Shown here: positions 35,581-48,095 of the stretch, piece by piece | Position numbering within the stretch: the first letter of the stretch is position 1 | Layout of the letters: every line of letters begins with the position of its first letter | From: Pelargonium x hortorum | Taxonomy: Eukaryota > Streptophyta > Magnoliopsida > Geraniales > Geraniaceae | Reading direction: 5' to 3' | DNA length: 64,000 bases | Assembly: GCA_036897525.1 (NCBI GenBank) | Contig: JAYMTJ010000008.1 | Location: 1-64,000 of the forward strand | Notes under the pieces: model-generated | What the model saw: only the letters and a program-made list of their open reading frames with translations | What the model was told of the DNA's origin: nothing | Database searches by the model: none | Position numbers and translations under genes: made by a program

Positions 35581-37259
35581 AGCCTTGGTTAAGGCTGCCT
35601 CCAGGAATACCATGGTTCAAGTCTTATCCTAAGAAGTACAAGAAGTTAAATTCCTAGTTTTGGTCCTATATACAAGTCTTAATTTCGCAGGCATATTCCA
35701 CTCTCACTTGTCTCTAGTTAAACCTTTATCCAGTTCCCAAGATCTGTTTCTCAAGTCTCAAGAACAAGGCTCCTCACTCATTCCTAATTTCATATGAGTA
35801 GGATACCCAGTAATAGTAATCATTCGAGTTTGGTAGGTCCTATTGCGGAACATAATATTCTTAGAGATGATTACTCTAGGAAACTGCTAATCGGGTTTAG
35901 GGCAATAGCTGCAAAACAACCTAGGGTCCTTGAAAAAGTGAAAATGCAGTAGCAAGATTATTAAGTGGAATTAATTAAACCCCTATTTTTCCTATATCTT
36001 TAAGCGTTTAGCTCTGTTTTGTAGTAGGTTTGTAAATCTGGAGCAATCTTTTTCTTTTTAATTACAAACTAGCAGAAAGCGGGCCCATAAAAGCTGCAAC
36101 TTGTTGGTAAAGTTTTAAAGTGAGCAGCAGCTTTCGCCTATATTTTTAGGCCCCTGTTTTTTTCCAAATTATATTCCTGGGATTTTCTAGAGGGTTAGAA
36201 ACTTCAATTTGTAAGCACCTACAAAGCTTGCTACTTAGACTCACAGCCCTTGCTTTTGTGTGACTTCCTTGTATTAAGTATTAAAAAAAAGCATAGAAGT
36301 TGATGTATTTGGGTATAAGCAAAAAAAAGAAATACCTTTCATATCAATCCTTGGGTATCTTATCTTCTGAATTTATTAATTGAGGGAGCCTCTATGTGGT
36401 TCAAGGGGTGTATATTAAGGTGCTGGATTTCTAACCAAAAGGGATTACTAGACTTAATCCAAAACCAGTCACAGCATAAAATGCTTTTTCTCCTATCCCC
36501 CCCTTTCTAGAGAGCAGACTGTTTACGTAAAAAGAAAGACTCCTTCATTCTCCTGTTTAATGATAATCTGCTAAAAGTACTCAAAAAATGAAAGAGACCC
36601 TTTGCAAAAAAAAGCCTGGGGAAACTTAACTTGATAGTCTTATCCGGTACTAAAACTTAGGCTCTATAAAGGAAAGGCTCAGATAAGTCCGGGCGCAGTA
36701 TTCAAAGACAGTAATTTCAATATGATAACCCCCTTTATTATAAGTCAAATAATAAGTAAAGTAAGAGTGTAAATATATAACTTCTTTATATTTTCTATTT
36801 TTTACTAAAATAAAAGCCTTTTTCCAGAAATTGTTCTTTCTGAGCTAACTGGGGCTAAACCCAAACTTACCTACGGAGAGTTCTGTGCCTCAGTAGCACT
36901 TAGCTTTGGTACAAGGGCTTATATAATAGGAGTACACATAAAGATCTATTAGAAATAGAAAGTAGCTCGTGAACGAATACCCTATAAATGTGAAATATTC
37001 GATAATTTAGTAACCTGTCACTTTAAACAAAAGTGCACTCTTATCTTAGTGTTTTTTTAAGAAAGGGGCTCTAGAAACAGCACCCTTGTAAAAGTTAAGG
37101 ATTTTATTAAGTCAATAGGAACTCCCTTTTCCTAGCAGGGTGCAGATAAGAGAACAAACGCTAAAAATAGAGTAGGCCCTTACCTCTATTATTAAAAGTA
37201 TTGACATTTTATTCAAGGAAACCCGTGCCATTCGATCCGAGGCCGGTTTTTTTGACTCA

Positions 37260-37315
37260 TTACTAAGAAATTAAGACATATTTCATGAAATATGCTTGGT
37301 AATTTTACTTAGTAA
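37260..37315 (+). other. Three-tier imperfect hairpin
   Basis: From the outside in, TTACTAAG (37260-37267) pairs with CTTAGTAA (37308-37315), AAATTA (37268-37273) with TAATTT (37100+0..5, that is 37300-37305), and CATATTTCA (37277-37285) with TGAAATATG (37286-37294), a perfect 18-nt palindrome at the tip. The loops between tiers are 2-5 nt. That gives 23 pairs in 56 nt, far beyond the other inverted repeats here. No gene is nearby. Confidence 0.85.
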
Positions 37316-37422
37316 GTGTTTTATGTCTAAATAATTAATTATCTTTAAGAACTAGGGAAATGTGAAAGAAAAGAGTCTAAGTTTTCCAAATAAGGGATTC
37401 CTTGCGGAATACTAAGCATTAA

Positions 37423-37445
37423 GAGGGAAGTAGCTCAATTGTTAA
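37423..37445 (+). other. 5'-half tRNA-like fragment
   Basis: GAGGGAAGTAGCTCAATTGTTAA has the layout of a tRNA acceptor strand followed by the D arm (TAGCTCAATTGGTTA in intact genes). Nothing like an anticodon or T arm follows within 80 nt. Confidence 0.28.
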
Positions 37446-38149
37446 TTATTTATTTATACCTATTGTTTTATTTTAAGGTGCTGGTAAATCAAAAAACCTA
37501 ATCTATTAGGATGACTAGAAGTAATACTCAACCCGGTTATACCCCTCTTGAAAGAAAGAACATAATAGCTTAAAATATACTGTTAAGTCGGGCCGGAGAT
37601 AACAGGGCAAGTGTAACTGTTCCTTAGTATTAATGTAATGATTTAATATTCAAAAGACCCCAGTCTTATCTTTTCATGCTTCTATTTGTACCGCTTAAGA
37701 ACTTGTGCAATTTAACGAGTAAAGTCATAGGATTTCCCGTGCTTTGGTCTCTCTAAAAGAGAGATTAGATTCTCCGCTATCGTAAGAATTCCAATCTAAA
37801 GAATCATTTATCGTAAAATCAAAATATTCTCTAGTTTTTTGTACAATTTTAGTAAGGGTAATTCGAGAAAGTAAAGTGTAGTTTTCCAATGTAGGATGAT
37901 ATAAATAAGAGAGCGCCAAAGTGAAAGCAATGAGTTTCAGTAAAGAGGTGATGTTTTTCTAGTTTGTATAGGGTATTCCTGTTCTATTACTACATACAAT
38001 ACTCTATTAAGTTTCAGTCCTCTTTAGATAATATAGTAACTGCAGAGAAGAAGAAGAGGAATGTCCCTTAACTATACGCACTAATGCTATCTATAAACTA
38101 CTATAGAATAATAAGATACTTATTATAGATAATAGAATAAGTACTAGCT

Positions 38150-38265
38150 ACAAGAAGCAGAAAAGTACAACCAAGAAAGGTACGGCTCTGAGTAAAAGGG
38201 GTTATAAGAAAGCAGTTCTAGCAAAGAGGTCTAAGGTATTACAGGTATGCTTAAGAGTAAAACAA
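38150..38265 (+). repeat. A/G-rich degenerate repeat patch
   Basis: GTACAACCAAGAAAGGTA (38166 onward) and GGTTATAAGAAAGC are both found again, in the reverse order, at 46170-46230, and looser relatives occur on the minus strand at 18.1-18.3 kb. The surrounding 38040-38290 is also A/G-rich. Confidence 0.55.
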
Positions 38266-38502
38266 GTAAGTAAATAAGCAGTGCGCGGGAACACTAACAG
38301 TGTATTCCTGTATTTTTGTTAAGGGCAATTCAAAGAACTTAATTAAGCTAAAGTCATTTGTTTCCAGTTCTAGCTCTAGAAAGTCAAGTGAAATCACTGA
38401 ACAAGGTGTTCTAAACTAACTAAGTATAACTAAATCAGGACTCCCGAGAAGCTAGGTAATGCGTTAGTATTGATAGGAGTTTCATACTCATTTTATTCCT
38501 TT

Positions 38503-38516
38503 CTATATATATATAT
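38503..38516 (+). repeat. TA dinucleotide run
   Basis: About seven TA units precede GGATCATGGATCC. It is simple slippage sequence. Confidence 0.85.
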
Positions 38517-38699
38517 GGATCATGGATCCTACTTTTTTGAGAAATGGAATCCCTTTCTATTAACAAAAAGGTCTTATTTACCTTACCATAGTCAAAATCT
38601 AACCTCTTTTCTGAAAAAAAAAAGGATATCCAGTGGCCCTGTTTAAGTCTATAAACTTTAAGGTCCACTCTAATTCAATTTAACGGAATACGGAATATG

Positions 38700-41600
38700 G
38701 ATGTACTATGATAAGCGCATAAAACCCGCTGTGAGTATAGAAAACTTCTTAATTGCAATGTAGTTAAATACGATGCCAGCTATCCTTAATGCAGGAGTTT
38801 TAATCTTGCAAGTCCTTTTGCCCGCGAATAAAGGAAATTCACCCACTTGTTTTGATATCCGCTCGTTTTGTATTGGTATTACTTAGCTAGGCAGCCTTGC
38901 GTTTTTTCCTTTGAAAAGCTTTTACAATCTCTCTATATCCTATAGAATGTGCTTTGTAAAGTTACAAAGAAACCCTACAATACAAGCAAGTTTGTATACG
39001 TTTTAAAATTGGGAAACATCACCTAAGAGTAACCAAAATCAAAAATATAGTAATCAAAGAGTCCTTGGTAGCAACCTTTTAATAAAGAAAGACTGGAGGT
39101 AATAGGGGTCAAAATATTTTATAGGGAACACTTTCGGCGTATACAGGAAAGTAGTTTGATATGAATTTCTTTTTCCTGCAGGAAGGCCCGGTAAAATAAG
39201 GCGAGCCTTAAATAGACTGTCAAAGCTAAACTTACGGAGACTCTTTTACTTTCGGTAACTTATTGATAATTAAACTGAGAATACTTATACCTCCTGTACT
39301 AAAGAGTTCTCTTTTTGAAATGGACTCCTGCAATACCCTGAAGTTTTCCTCTAGACAGCCCCGCCCCTATTGCTCAAGGGACTCCTAAGAAATGTATTCA
39401 ACTCCCTATCCCTAGATAAAAAACCAACGGAAAATGCGAAATAAACCTTGTGTTGTGAAGGATTTTTCCTTCCTTTTTACTATACACCCCGAGTCTCTAC
39501 TTTAAGAGATATAGCAGCAGAAAAAATGTGAGGGAAGATATGGGGTTTCCCCTGGCCTTTTGATGGATCTCCCTTCGACTTAACTTTGTTAATTAAATGG
39601 GCTGATACCGACTCGGATCCTTTTCTCTCTGTCCGGTCATAATTCTTTGAAAAAGGACTATTGCTATGCTACGTTATAACTAGGCAACGACTCCCTTTTA
39701 TTTACACTAGCTCGGGGACACCACGTTAGTATTGTCTCCATGTGATATAACTCTACCACTTCTTATTCAAGTACAAGGAGGAATCCATCTGGGCCTCATA
39801 ACAAACAGCTAAAGAAAAAAGAGGACATCAAATCAACATTTTTTAGACATTATTACAAGATTAAAGGGATACTTCTGTACAAAGGAGCTATATAACATAC
39901 TAAGCATCAGTTAAAAGTCTTCTTCTAAAGCTGTAAAGAATTCAACTAGGGGATTTGAGCTAATACGAACGAGAGGGGTTTCGTGTTGAATCTATTTCTA
40001 TAAGGTATACTATAAGTAGGAGGCTTTTAGAAATTGCACAGGATAACCGCAGGAATCCGGGAACGGCTCTCTTCTCTTGCTTGCTCATGTAAGAGGATTC
40101 TCTTTCTTTTAGTGTAAACATGGAACAAACTATAGAGGAATTACCTGCTATTGGATTGAAAAAATTTTGCCGTAAATTAATTATAAATATAGGGGTAACT
40201 TATATAAGCAAGTACAAGTTAAGAGCAGCTTTTTCAAGAAAAACTCTAAAGAGCGGTTCCTCAACGAGGGAACTTGAGTCCTTTACCTCGAAGTTTTGAA
40301 ACTCTTATATACTGCAAGCACCTTGTCTTGAAAAACAACCCTATTTCTACCCAAGGCCTAGACTAAGTCATTATAACCTATGGTATTTTATATGCTAATG
40401 TATACTTCAGAAATCTGGGATTTCTGGATCTTGTAAGTAAGTATAGATTCCTACTAATAAAACATAAGCGGAAAACCAAGACTAATAGTTTACTAGCTTT
40501 CTATAAGGTTGAAAAGAGCCCTAGTTACTTGGCAAACCCTTCGGTGGGGCTACTAATATATATAAAGTTTACAGCTCCTAATTATTTAATAACGGTAAAG
40601 TGGCTAGAAAACGAGTTTCTACTTTTGAAGAAATTCGAGATACGCTATAAAGTAATTCCTTTTTTTTAAGGTATTACATCAAGTGCAAGTTCAGCTTTAA
40701 AGTAAAGCAAGGGTCCCTATAAATTTTGATAGCAATTCTCAAATTAATTACGAGTCCTTACGTTCGATGTAGTAATAAAATGACAGCACTTCTTAATTCC
40801 GAATCGGTTAGAGGACTCTCTTAGGGGAAATATAGGATAGGATGTAAACTCTTTAAAAAGTATTGGCGTGGGGCCCCCTAATATCTAAGTAGGGGTTTCT
40901 CCTTTCGACAAAAAGTTATAGTCAAAAAGACTCTAAAATGTTGTCACGATCCTATTTATTAATTAAACTTTAGGATTACCATTATAACTTTTGGAATGGA
41001 AGTTTATACTCGCATTTTTTTTTCACACTAAAACTTTTTTAGGACCCATCCTTTGAAATACAACCCTCCTTTTTTAACCCAAAACCGGGGACTCCTGATT
41101 TATATCATCTATATCGAGTAGATTTTAGAGGGAAAGAACGCGACTACACCCCCTTCTACAGGCACTCCCCTTTAATGTAAGTTTGTAATTCCTAAGTTCT
41201 ATAATGAAATGAATATGCTTTTTTATAGCTAAACAAATACAGGATTAACTGCGAAAATCTTGAAAATTTGTACACCGGAACTCATTAGATATTAAAGAAA
41301 AGGGTCCTAGTATTAGTCTAAAACCTTTCCCCATATTCAGTCCAAAGAAAACTTTAAAGTTTTTTAACACCTAAAGTAAGAAAGAATATTGTATAATTAT
41401 CCAATATATCTTCACGATCCGACTCAAAATTTTCACTAGGGATGCTCGTATATAAACGTTAGTCCTTTATTTTTATACTAGAAGTCCCGGCCTAGGAACG
41501 AAACCTCAGCTACTACTCAATCAAATAAAGGAAGCTTCTCCTCTTTAACTGTTCTATGATACAGAATTGATATTGGGTTTTGATTTAAACATAAAAAGAC

Positions 41601-41815
41601 CCTACTACCCATTTCAGAGAGGAGCTTTATTTTCAACGGATCCTATAATAAAAAGGGGTTGAAGTAGGATCTAAATAAAGATTTACACAAGCCCCCATGA
41701 GTGGGTATCCAAATAGATCTTATTTTTTCCTTTATTTCACAGCGCTTAGGCTTAGTGATATTTACTAATTCCTATAAAGAGAGGCCCCTACTTAGAAAAA
41801 AATCTGCTCCAATAT
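38700..41815. other. Gene-free AT-rich spacer
   Basis: One G/C cluster lies at 40870. A 16-nt block, ATCTGGGATTTCTGGA, at 40413 repeats one at 19582. Nothing else is recognised. Confidence 0.6.
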
Positions 41816-41841
41816 ACTTCTAATTTTCGTTTTTCCTTCAG

Positions 41842-41858
41842 TACGGTTCAAACCCGTA
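41842..41858 (+). other. Isolated perfect tRNA T arm
   Basis: TACGG-TTCAAAC-CCGTA forms a perfect 5-bp stem with a canonical 7-nt T loop. No D or anticodon arm can be seen in the preceding 60 nt, so this looks like the 3' fragment of a tRNA. It sits at the left border of the repeat-rich island at 41.8-49.75 kb. Confidence 0.45.
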
Positions 41859-41869
41859 GCGGTATAAGA

Positions 41870-41996
41870 GCCCTTGAAAGCAGGGTCATTCCACTCAAAA
41901 AGCAGTCAATTACGGGTGAAAAGCCTATCAAACAAGAAAAAGGGGTCAAAAAGCAAGAAAAGACAGGTCAAAAGCAGGTCAAAGAGTTCATTGAAC
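41870..41996 (+). repeat. Degenerate short tandem array, GGTCAAAAGCA type
   Basis: Units resembling GGTCAAAAGCA recur at 41883, 41944, 41966 and 41977, with related CTCAAAAAGCAGTCAA at 41895. The array follows the isolated T arm at 41842 and marks the left border of the island. Confidence 0.6.
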
Positions 41997-42159
41997 CGGC
42001 CAAAACGAGCAAAAAAAGTGCTTTTTCCGAGGCTTTGAGCGGCTTATAACCTACGAAATTTCGACTCAAAAGGCTTCGAACCCACGACTTCGTCGCCTCA
42101 TTTCTTTGCAAGACCTTACTTTCTTGCTTACTTTGTCTTGGTTAGATCTCTTGTTGATT

Positions 42160-43130
42160 ATAGACTGATTCTCTGTATCTTAGTAGGAATAGGAGCTGTA
42201 CTCTTTTTCTTTTTGTTAGGATTTCCTGTATTATGTGTCTTCTTCTTTCTTGACAGAGTCTTCTATAAGATTTGACTTACTATAGTCTTTTCTTACTCTG
42301 ACTTTGAGTATAGATATTGAAATGAAAGAAGTATCTACTACGTATTGAATAGGTCTATAGTAGTGAGTTTAGTATTCTAGTGTGTATGAATTGCATGAAT
42401 TACATTACCTAGTTATGTCTTATGTATATGGATTTTCATTGTAATAGAGTGAAATTGGGTATACAGAGATACACTCAAATCCCCAAGATCTGATTCTGAC
42501 TTATTTACTTGACTTGTTTCTTCTTCTTATTTGTTTGTACTTATTTGAGTCTTCTTTCTTTTGAGATTCTTTGTTTTGTATTCTGTTTGATTTGTCTTTA
42601 TAGTAGCAATAGAAGTGAAGCAGTAGGAAGATTCAGAGCTGTACCTATCAGTATACTTTGGAAGTCAGGTTCCGAAGGGAGCTACTTGAATTTCTTAGTA
42701 TATCTCTTAGTTATGGAAGAGAGTCTATACTGGGTTTCTAATAGAGAGATTGTTTGACTTTGTATTAGAGCTATAACTCTTGTCTTGTTGTTATGGGTTC
42801 TTCCTTGCAGCTAGATTGTAGTTAGATTCTTCTTGTTCTTGTAGCTAGTTCATGTCTTAGTTAGCTTATACTAGATTGTCTTTCTTGTCTTAGTTGAGTC
42901 TTGTAGTTAGATAGTTGATTGTCTTTCAGTCAACGTCATATGTTTGTATTGTATAGGATAGTGATAGATTGTATAAGGTAAGAGGAATGAGTTCATCAAC
43001 CTAACTAAACATATAGTAGTTGTAGTTCTAGTTTGTATTAGATTGTATTGGATAGTCTTGGGGGAGGGCTTAGCACCTCAAAGTTGTTGTTCTTGTATTG
43101 GATAGTATAGGATATTCCGAGACTTCGCAA
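42160..43130 (+). repeat. G/T- and T/C-rich degenerate repeat stretch
   Basis: CTTCTTCTTATTTG-like words (42520 onward) are followed by AGCTAGATTGTAGTTAGATT-type words (42800-42920) and then by TGTATTGGATAG variants at about 42947, 43047 and 43095. An 82-codon frame (42509-42757) in the stretch is not recognised. Confidence 0.55.
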
Positions 43131-43818
43131 GTTTCTTTCACATTTATAGGATAGGAGCAAGTGAAAGAGTCTTTCGTCTTTCTAAGCGTGGGCTGATAAA
43201 GCAAGAGCAAGCTTCTATTAGGCTTTTTGACATCTTCCTAGGCTTTCCTTTCAAGTTGAATGAAAAACTACTCAAAAGGTAACGAAGTTCATACTAAGAT
43301 CACTCAACTAACTAGACTTTATACTAACAAAAGAGCAAGGAAAACTTATGAACAAAGAGCTCTACCTTTCCCGTGTTCTCCTGCGTTCAAGCTTCAAAAA
43401 GGAAATTGAAGTAGATCAAAAGGTAGAGAATTTCTTAGAAGTTCTAAGTGGGGAAGCTTACTTCGCTTCCTAATTGTTGTACTAAGTCACATAGTCAAGA
43501 CAAAGAAATTCTAATAAGAAAAAGAAGTTTGAAGTTGAGAAGGTGAAAGGTTGGGAGTTGCTTTTGCGTTCCCTTAGCTTCCGGGTTTCCTATTCCAAAG
43601 AGTCTAGCTTTTCAGAAGTCAAGCAGAAAGCAAGTGTAAGTCAAGAAGAGGTTGAATTTCCCAAGAAGGGTTTCACAGTCAGGAGTCGGTTGACTTTTCT
43701 AAGCTGAACAAGGGTCATTCTATAGAATCTAGGAAAGTGGGGTAGCATTTCATTTTCTTCATCAAGAATTTTCTATATAAGTGAAGTAGGTCTACTAAAA
43801 AGTCAATGCATTGAGTCT

Positions 43819-43850
43819 GGCTGCTTTCTTAGGTTGTAAGAATGAAAGTC
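43819..43850 (+). repeat. Short dispersed repeat R3, copy 1
   Basis: GGCTGCTTTCTTAGG then TTGTAAGAATGAAAG is repeated with small changes at 44027-44058. It lies in the repeat-rich island. Confidence 0.6.
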
Positions 43851-44026
43851 AAGTTTCAACAAATGAGATAGAACTGAAGGAAAGGCTTTCTTTCAAAAAA
43901 GCAGGTGCGAAAGCACGTCAGGGTTTTTTTGCGTACTACTTGGCATTCGCAGTTTTTGATCCTTGACTTTCTCGTGCTTCCTCTAAAGAAGGGAGTCCTA
44001 CATGGAAATGAAAGAGTCAAAGTATA

Positions 44027-44058
44027 GCTGCTGTTTGATAGGTTGTAAGAATGAAAGA
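44027..44058 (+). repeat. Short dispersed repeat R3, copy 2
   Basis: It shares GGTTGTAAGAATGAAAG exactly with 43819-43850 and a similar GCTGCT.TTT block before it. The copies are 208 bp apart, same orientation. Confidence 0.6.
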
Positions 44059-44860
44059 GTTTCTGCAAATAAGGTAACGAAGTGAGTAATGGTTATAGGG
44101 GTTTTCCTTCGTTCCTCAAGTACCTTAAACTTTTGAAAGCGAGTCGAGTGTAATGAAGACATTGTAAGTTGAAGCAATTCAAAATGAGATAGGAAAGCCG
44201 AGGGAAAGCCTAGAATTAGGGATTTCCTAACAAGCAAGAATGATTTGAGGAAGGAGGTCACTCAGTTTCGATTTTCTTGCTTTTCCGTAATCTGAAAGAA
44301 ATCTGACGATTACCTACTTTTTTCAAAAAGGGAAGCCGGCTATACTAGTCAAATGGGCTTGAGGTAATGCAATTTACCGTAGGTGAAATTGGAAGTCATT
44401 TCAGGTCAGTTCTCTTCTGTAAGTACTAAACTTCGTTACCTGATTTTGAGAAAAATGTAGGTAATGCAATTCAATAAGAAAAGAAGAAGACAAAGAAGAG
44501 GAATGAGAGAATCTACTGTAATGAATCTAAATAGAATAAGAAGAATACAAGAACAAGAAGACCGGTAGAAAGGTACATTGGTTTTTAGGGTGACTCATTC
44601 AAACATTCAAATAAGAAGAAGAGAAAGATAGAAGAAAAGAAAGCTACTGTACAGTTCATTTCCAGTCAAAGCTCATCAAACTTGTTAGGGTAGGGATAAA
44701 GCAAACAAGATCAAGACCCTTTCTACTACTCACGCGCACGTACTTTTAGAGTCCTTTTTCAGAGATCCTTTTCTACCAGTTTCAGGCTTTTGATAGGTTT
44801 TGCATACGGCTGGACGCCCTTTTTCAAAAAGAGATTGACTTTGTTAGCTAAAAGACACTC

Positions 44861-45071
44861 GAGACTTTTTACCATAGTTGAAATCTGAACAACGAAAAAG
44901 AAATGAAACATTACCTTAGAGAAGGACTCGATTTGATACTGGTTTTTATCAAAAAAGTCTATTTCATATAGTAGTCAAAGTTCATTCAGCCCTTTTCCCT
45001 TGGGGAGGGGCTTCGAATCAAAAGAAAATTCCGTTTTGTATAGCTATGAAAGCTTGTACTTTTGGACACTT
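44861..45071 (+). repeat. Dispersed ~210 bp repeat R2, copy A
   Basis: Colinear blocks are shared with copies B (45846) and C (49403): GAGACTTTTT...TAGT.GAAATCTGA at the left, a CTTAGAGAAGG-like block, GTTTTT..AAAAAAG then TTCATATAG...AAAGTTCATTCAG, a CCAAGGG/CCTTGGG block, and AATTCCGTTTTGTATAGC followed by a TTTTGGACACTTTC-like right end. The copy is diverged but keeps block order and spacing. The longest unassigned open frame in the window (45000-45446) starts inside it. Confidence 0.7.
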
Positions 45072-45825
45072 TCAACCCAGGAAATCCACATACCTCCTAA
45101 TTTGAGTTTTCCACTTAGACTGACTCAAATCCCACGAAACGAAGTCACCCTAATGAATCTTGTCTTGCCAAATCTCTTTTCCACTTTTCTAGCTAACCAA
45201 AAAAGGGAGTACCCAAAAAGAAGAAAACTCGCTCCACAAAAACACAAACAAAGAAGTATAGCCAAACTGATAGCTTTTTCTATTCACTTCATCGAGCTTG
45301 ACTTTCAACCCAGCGCTCCTACTACAAAACCCCGGAATCTTCGATACCTTAAACTAACAAAAAGAATGCTCTTTTTAGAGAAACAGCTTCACTTCTTACG
45401 CTTAGCCAGAAAAGTATTCACTTTCATTACATTACTTAGAGTTTAGAGTATATGGAATCCTGTAACCTGTAAAGAATAGAACTAAACAACCTGCTTACAA
45501 GCTGGACGATCTACTTACACTTACCAATCAAAGTCCCCGTTGAATTTGACTTAGAATCCTTGCCCTATCCCGCCTAAGGAAAGTCTAAGAAAGAGGCCCG
45601 TAGAATCTTGTAACTCAGACCCACCTCCCTACCTGAAACTCAAAACCACTCAACTTCAAATTCAGGTGTAAAAAAACCAGCTTACTCTAAAAAGGGAGCT
45701 TATAACATTCTTTGACAGGAAATTCACTGCTTTCAATGTCAAAAGTGTCTCTTTTGAATAGGTTTCTAACTTTTTCTTGTTTTTACTATATAGCCAGTAG
45801 ACTTTTTTCAAAACTAATTGCATTA

Positions 45826-46050
45826 CCTATAAACAAAACGGGGTTGAGACTTTTTCTCGTAGTCAAAATCTGACAAGTCAATTTTCGGCATTCCCTAGGA
45901 GAGGGAGCCTTTTTTTGGGCTGTTTTTTAAGAAAAAAGATGTTTCATATACAAGCAAAAGTTCATTCAGGGTGTTTACCAAGGGAAGTGACTGAAAAGAA
46001 ATTGAAATTTCCGTTTCATATAATTGGGAAAACCCATTCCTTTTGACTCT
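45826..46050 (+). repeat. Dispersed ~210 bp repeat R2, copy B
   Basis: Its first 49 nt (45826-45874) match copy C (49383-49431) with three mismatches, about 94%. Further on it shares TTTCATATA...AAAGTTCATTCAG with copy A and GAAAGAAATTGAA-like plus TTCCGTTT blocks with both. No function is known to me. Confidence 0.78.
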
Positions 46051-46129
46051 TTCATAAAAAAGAGAATTCGCTGGAAATGAATGCCTTTCACTTGAGTGAC
46101 TTCATTTCTTACCAGGTCCTGGGTGAAAT

Positions 46130-47450
46130 CAAGTCTAAAGGGTACTAAGCTCCATAAGAGAAGACTCGTAGGACAGGTTATAAGAAAGCTGCAGGTTTAG
46201 CTCTAGGGTACAACCAAGAAAGGTATAGGTGTAAGAGGGCAGGTACGGGGATACAGAGTCAGAAGAGAGGTATCTCAGATTCGAAGTGATGAGTGAGGGG
46301 TCAGTCAGTAAGAAAGCAAGTCAATCAATAAGGGTTGTGTTAGGAAACGCCAAAGTCTCTAATCAAAGTAAGGAAAAGGTTGACCCTTTCGGAAGATGTC
46401 AAGTCTTTCTAAAGCAAGAAAGTCAATCCTATCCAATCAAAAACCTAGTAAGAGTTCCGCTTGAAGCAAAGAAACTTCTATCTTTTCTTTATGGAAGAGT
46501 AGGAGTCCGCTTTTCTTATAGGAAAAAAGGAAGACTAAGAGATGAAAGATGAAATTTTTGAGGGATGAATAGGGAATTCTGTTTTTATGTATTTGATCTC
46601 CCTTACTTAACCAAGAGAAATCGAAGGAATTTTGAATGAATAGGGGAAACCAAAAAGGCAGGTAATGTATATTCTTGTACTACGGATAGCCTTAACAACT
46701 AGAATTGCATTACCTTAGGTTTAGTAAGATCAAAAAGTCTAGCTCAGAGGAATTCTAGTAACATTACAGGTCTAGCTCATGCTCATAAGAAAGAAAGAAA
46801 GGAAGGTTCAGGCATGAAGTGCTTGTGTTCCTCATAGTGTCAGTGGTTTCTACTACAAAGCAATTACCTCCCTTCGCGCTGCTGCAGTCAGGTAAAAAGA
46901 CTATGACATCTCTAAGTTCCTTACCTCCTATCTGATAAGAAGAAAGCGCAGGAAGTGTTTCTACTTCACAAGTCAGAAAAACCTCTCAGGAATTTCTAGT
47001 AACAAAAGAGCTTTCTTACTAGTTACTTAAGAAAGAGCGATGTTTCCTAGTGAAAGTGCTTAGGAATCAGTCAAAACCCTAAGGAAAGTCTTATCAACTA
47101 TAGGAATTCACTCTTTTCATCTTTGATGTAGAATAGGAACAACTTGGGAATCGAAAGGGAAGAACAGTCTACCCTAATGAGGATAGGACTCAAGGAATGA
47201 CTCAATGACTAAGTACAGGTACGAAGAGTAAGATACAGATAGAGGTCATGCCAATTCGAAGGGTTAGGCTAGAAAGCAGGGTATCAAGATAGAGGAAGTA
47301 TCCAAAAGACTATAAGAACTATAGAAGACTTGTTTGTTAGGTATAGCTCTAACTAAGAAATGCAGATACAGAGAATCAGAAAGGTATGAAAGCAGGTAAG
47401 TAAGAAGAAGTGTCAATAACGTAAGTAGAGAGATTCGTCCTTTCTTACAA
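46130..47450 (+). repeat. A/G-rich degenerate repeat patch inside the island
   Basis: It contains GGTTATAAGAAAGC and GTACAACCAAGAAAGGTA (shared with 38.15 kb), a GCTCATAAGAAAG block (46776) like those of 18.1 kb, and many AGTCAAG/AAGCAAG words. An 88-codon frame at 46286-46552 falls in it and is not recognisable. Confidence 0.5.
46864..46899 (+). repeat. Dispersed repeat R4, copy 1
   Basis: TTACCTCCCTTCGCGCTGC then TGCAGTCAGGTAAAAAG resembles 51077-51109 (TTACCCTCCCTTACGCTGC then AGTTAGGTTACAAG). Looser similarity extends about 90 bp upstream in both (CTCATAAG..., then ATGAAGTG...GTT), which suggests a ~130 bp diverged duplicate. Confidence 0.5.
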
Positions 47451-48095
47451 GTTTCAATAAAAAAGGAAGAAAGAAGAAGATCTTAGGTGTTGTAGCGTAT
47501 ACCTTGACTATCAAAAACTAGATTACACTAAACCCCTTTACTGCGTGCCAGCCGGTAAGGTAGACACTAGACTCTTCCTACTAAGACCTTCTCCTCCCTA
47601 ACGAGGAAGCTCCGTAGCACCTTGAGGTAAGATATGAAACAGCAAACTAAGACAATACTAGATCCATATTAGATTAGGGAGGTTTCTATTCAATTAGAAA
47701 GAGAGAACTTGTTAGTAGTACGTAATAGATAAGAGATAGGATAGACAGTAAGGTAAGGCAGGGTTTCCTTGTCTTTTTCTTAGATCTAGTTGGTAGGGAA
47801 GAAAGTCTAATAGTATACAATTAGAAGACCTGAGAAAGCTGGATGCTGAATAAGGTTGCCCAGGCCCTTGATCAGCCAGGAGGATTTTCACTGCGCTAAA
47901 GCTAAACGGAAAGAGGAAAGAGCTACAGAGATACGAGTCATAGGAAACTGAAATCAGAGCTGCTAATGCTAAACGAGAGAGTGCTGAATAGAACCAATTT
48001 CTATCCATCAGAGAGAACCTTAGGAAATTTCTGATAAACTGAAAAAAGAACTAGATCTCAACTTCGGGTTGCCCAAGCCCGAGTCTAGTAGACCC

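Noticed and set aside
36409-36440. GGTGCTGGATTTCTAACC, similar to an Arg(UCU) anticodon arm
   Set aside because: No D or T arm lies at the right distance, and the stem pairs only partly.
45000-45446. 148-codon plus-strand open frame, the longest unassigned one
   Set aside because: It begins within repeat R2 copy A, shows no domain or membrane pattern I know, and lies in less AT-rich DNA where long chance frames are more likely.
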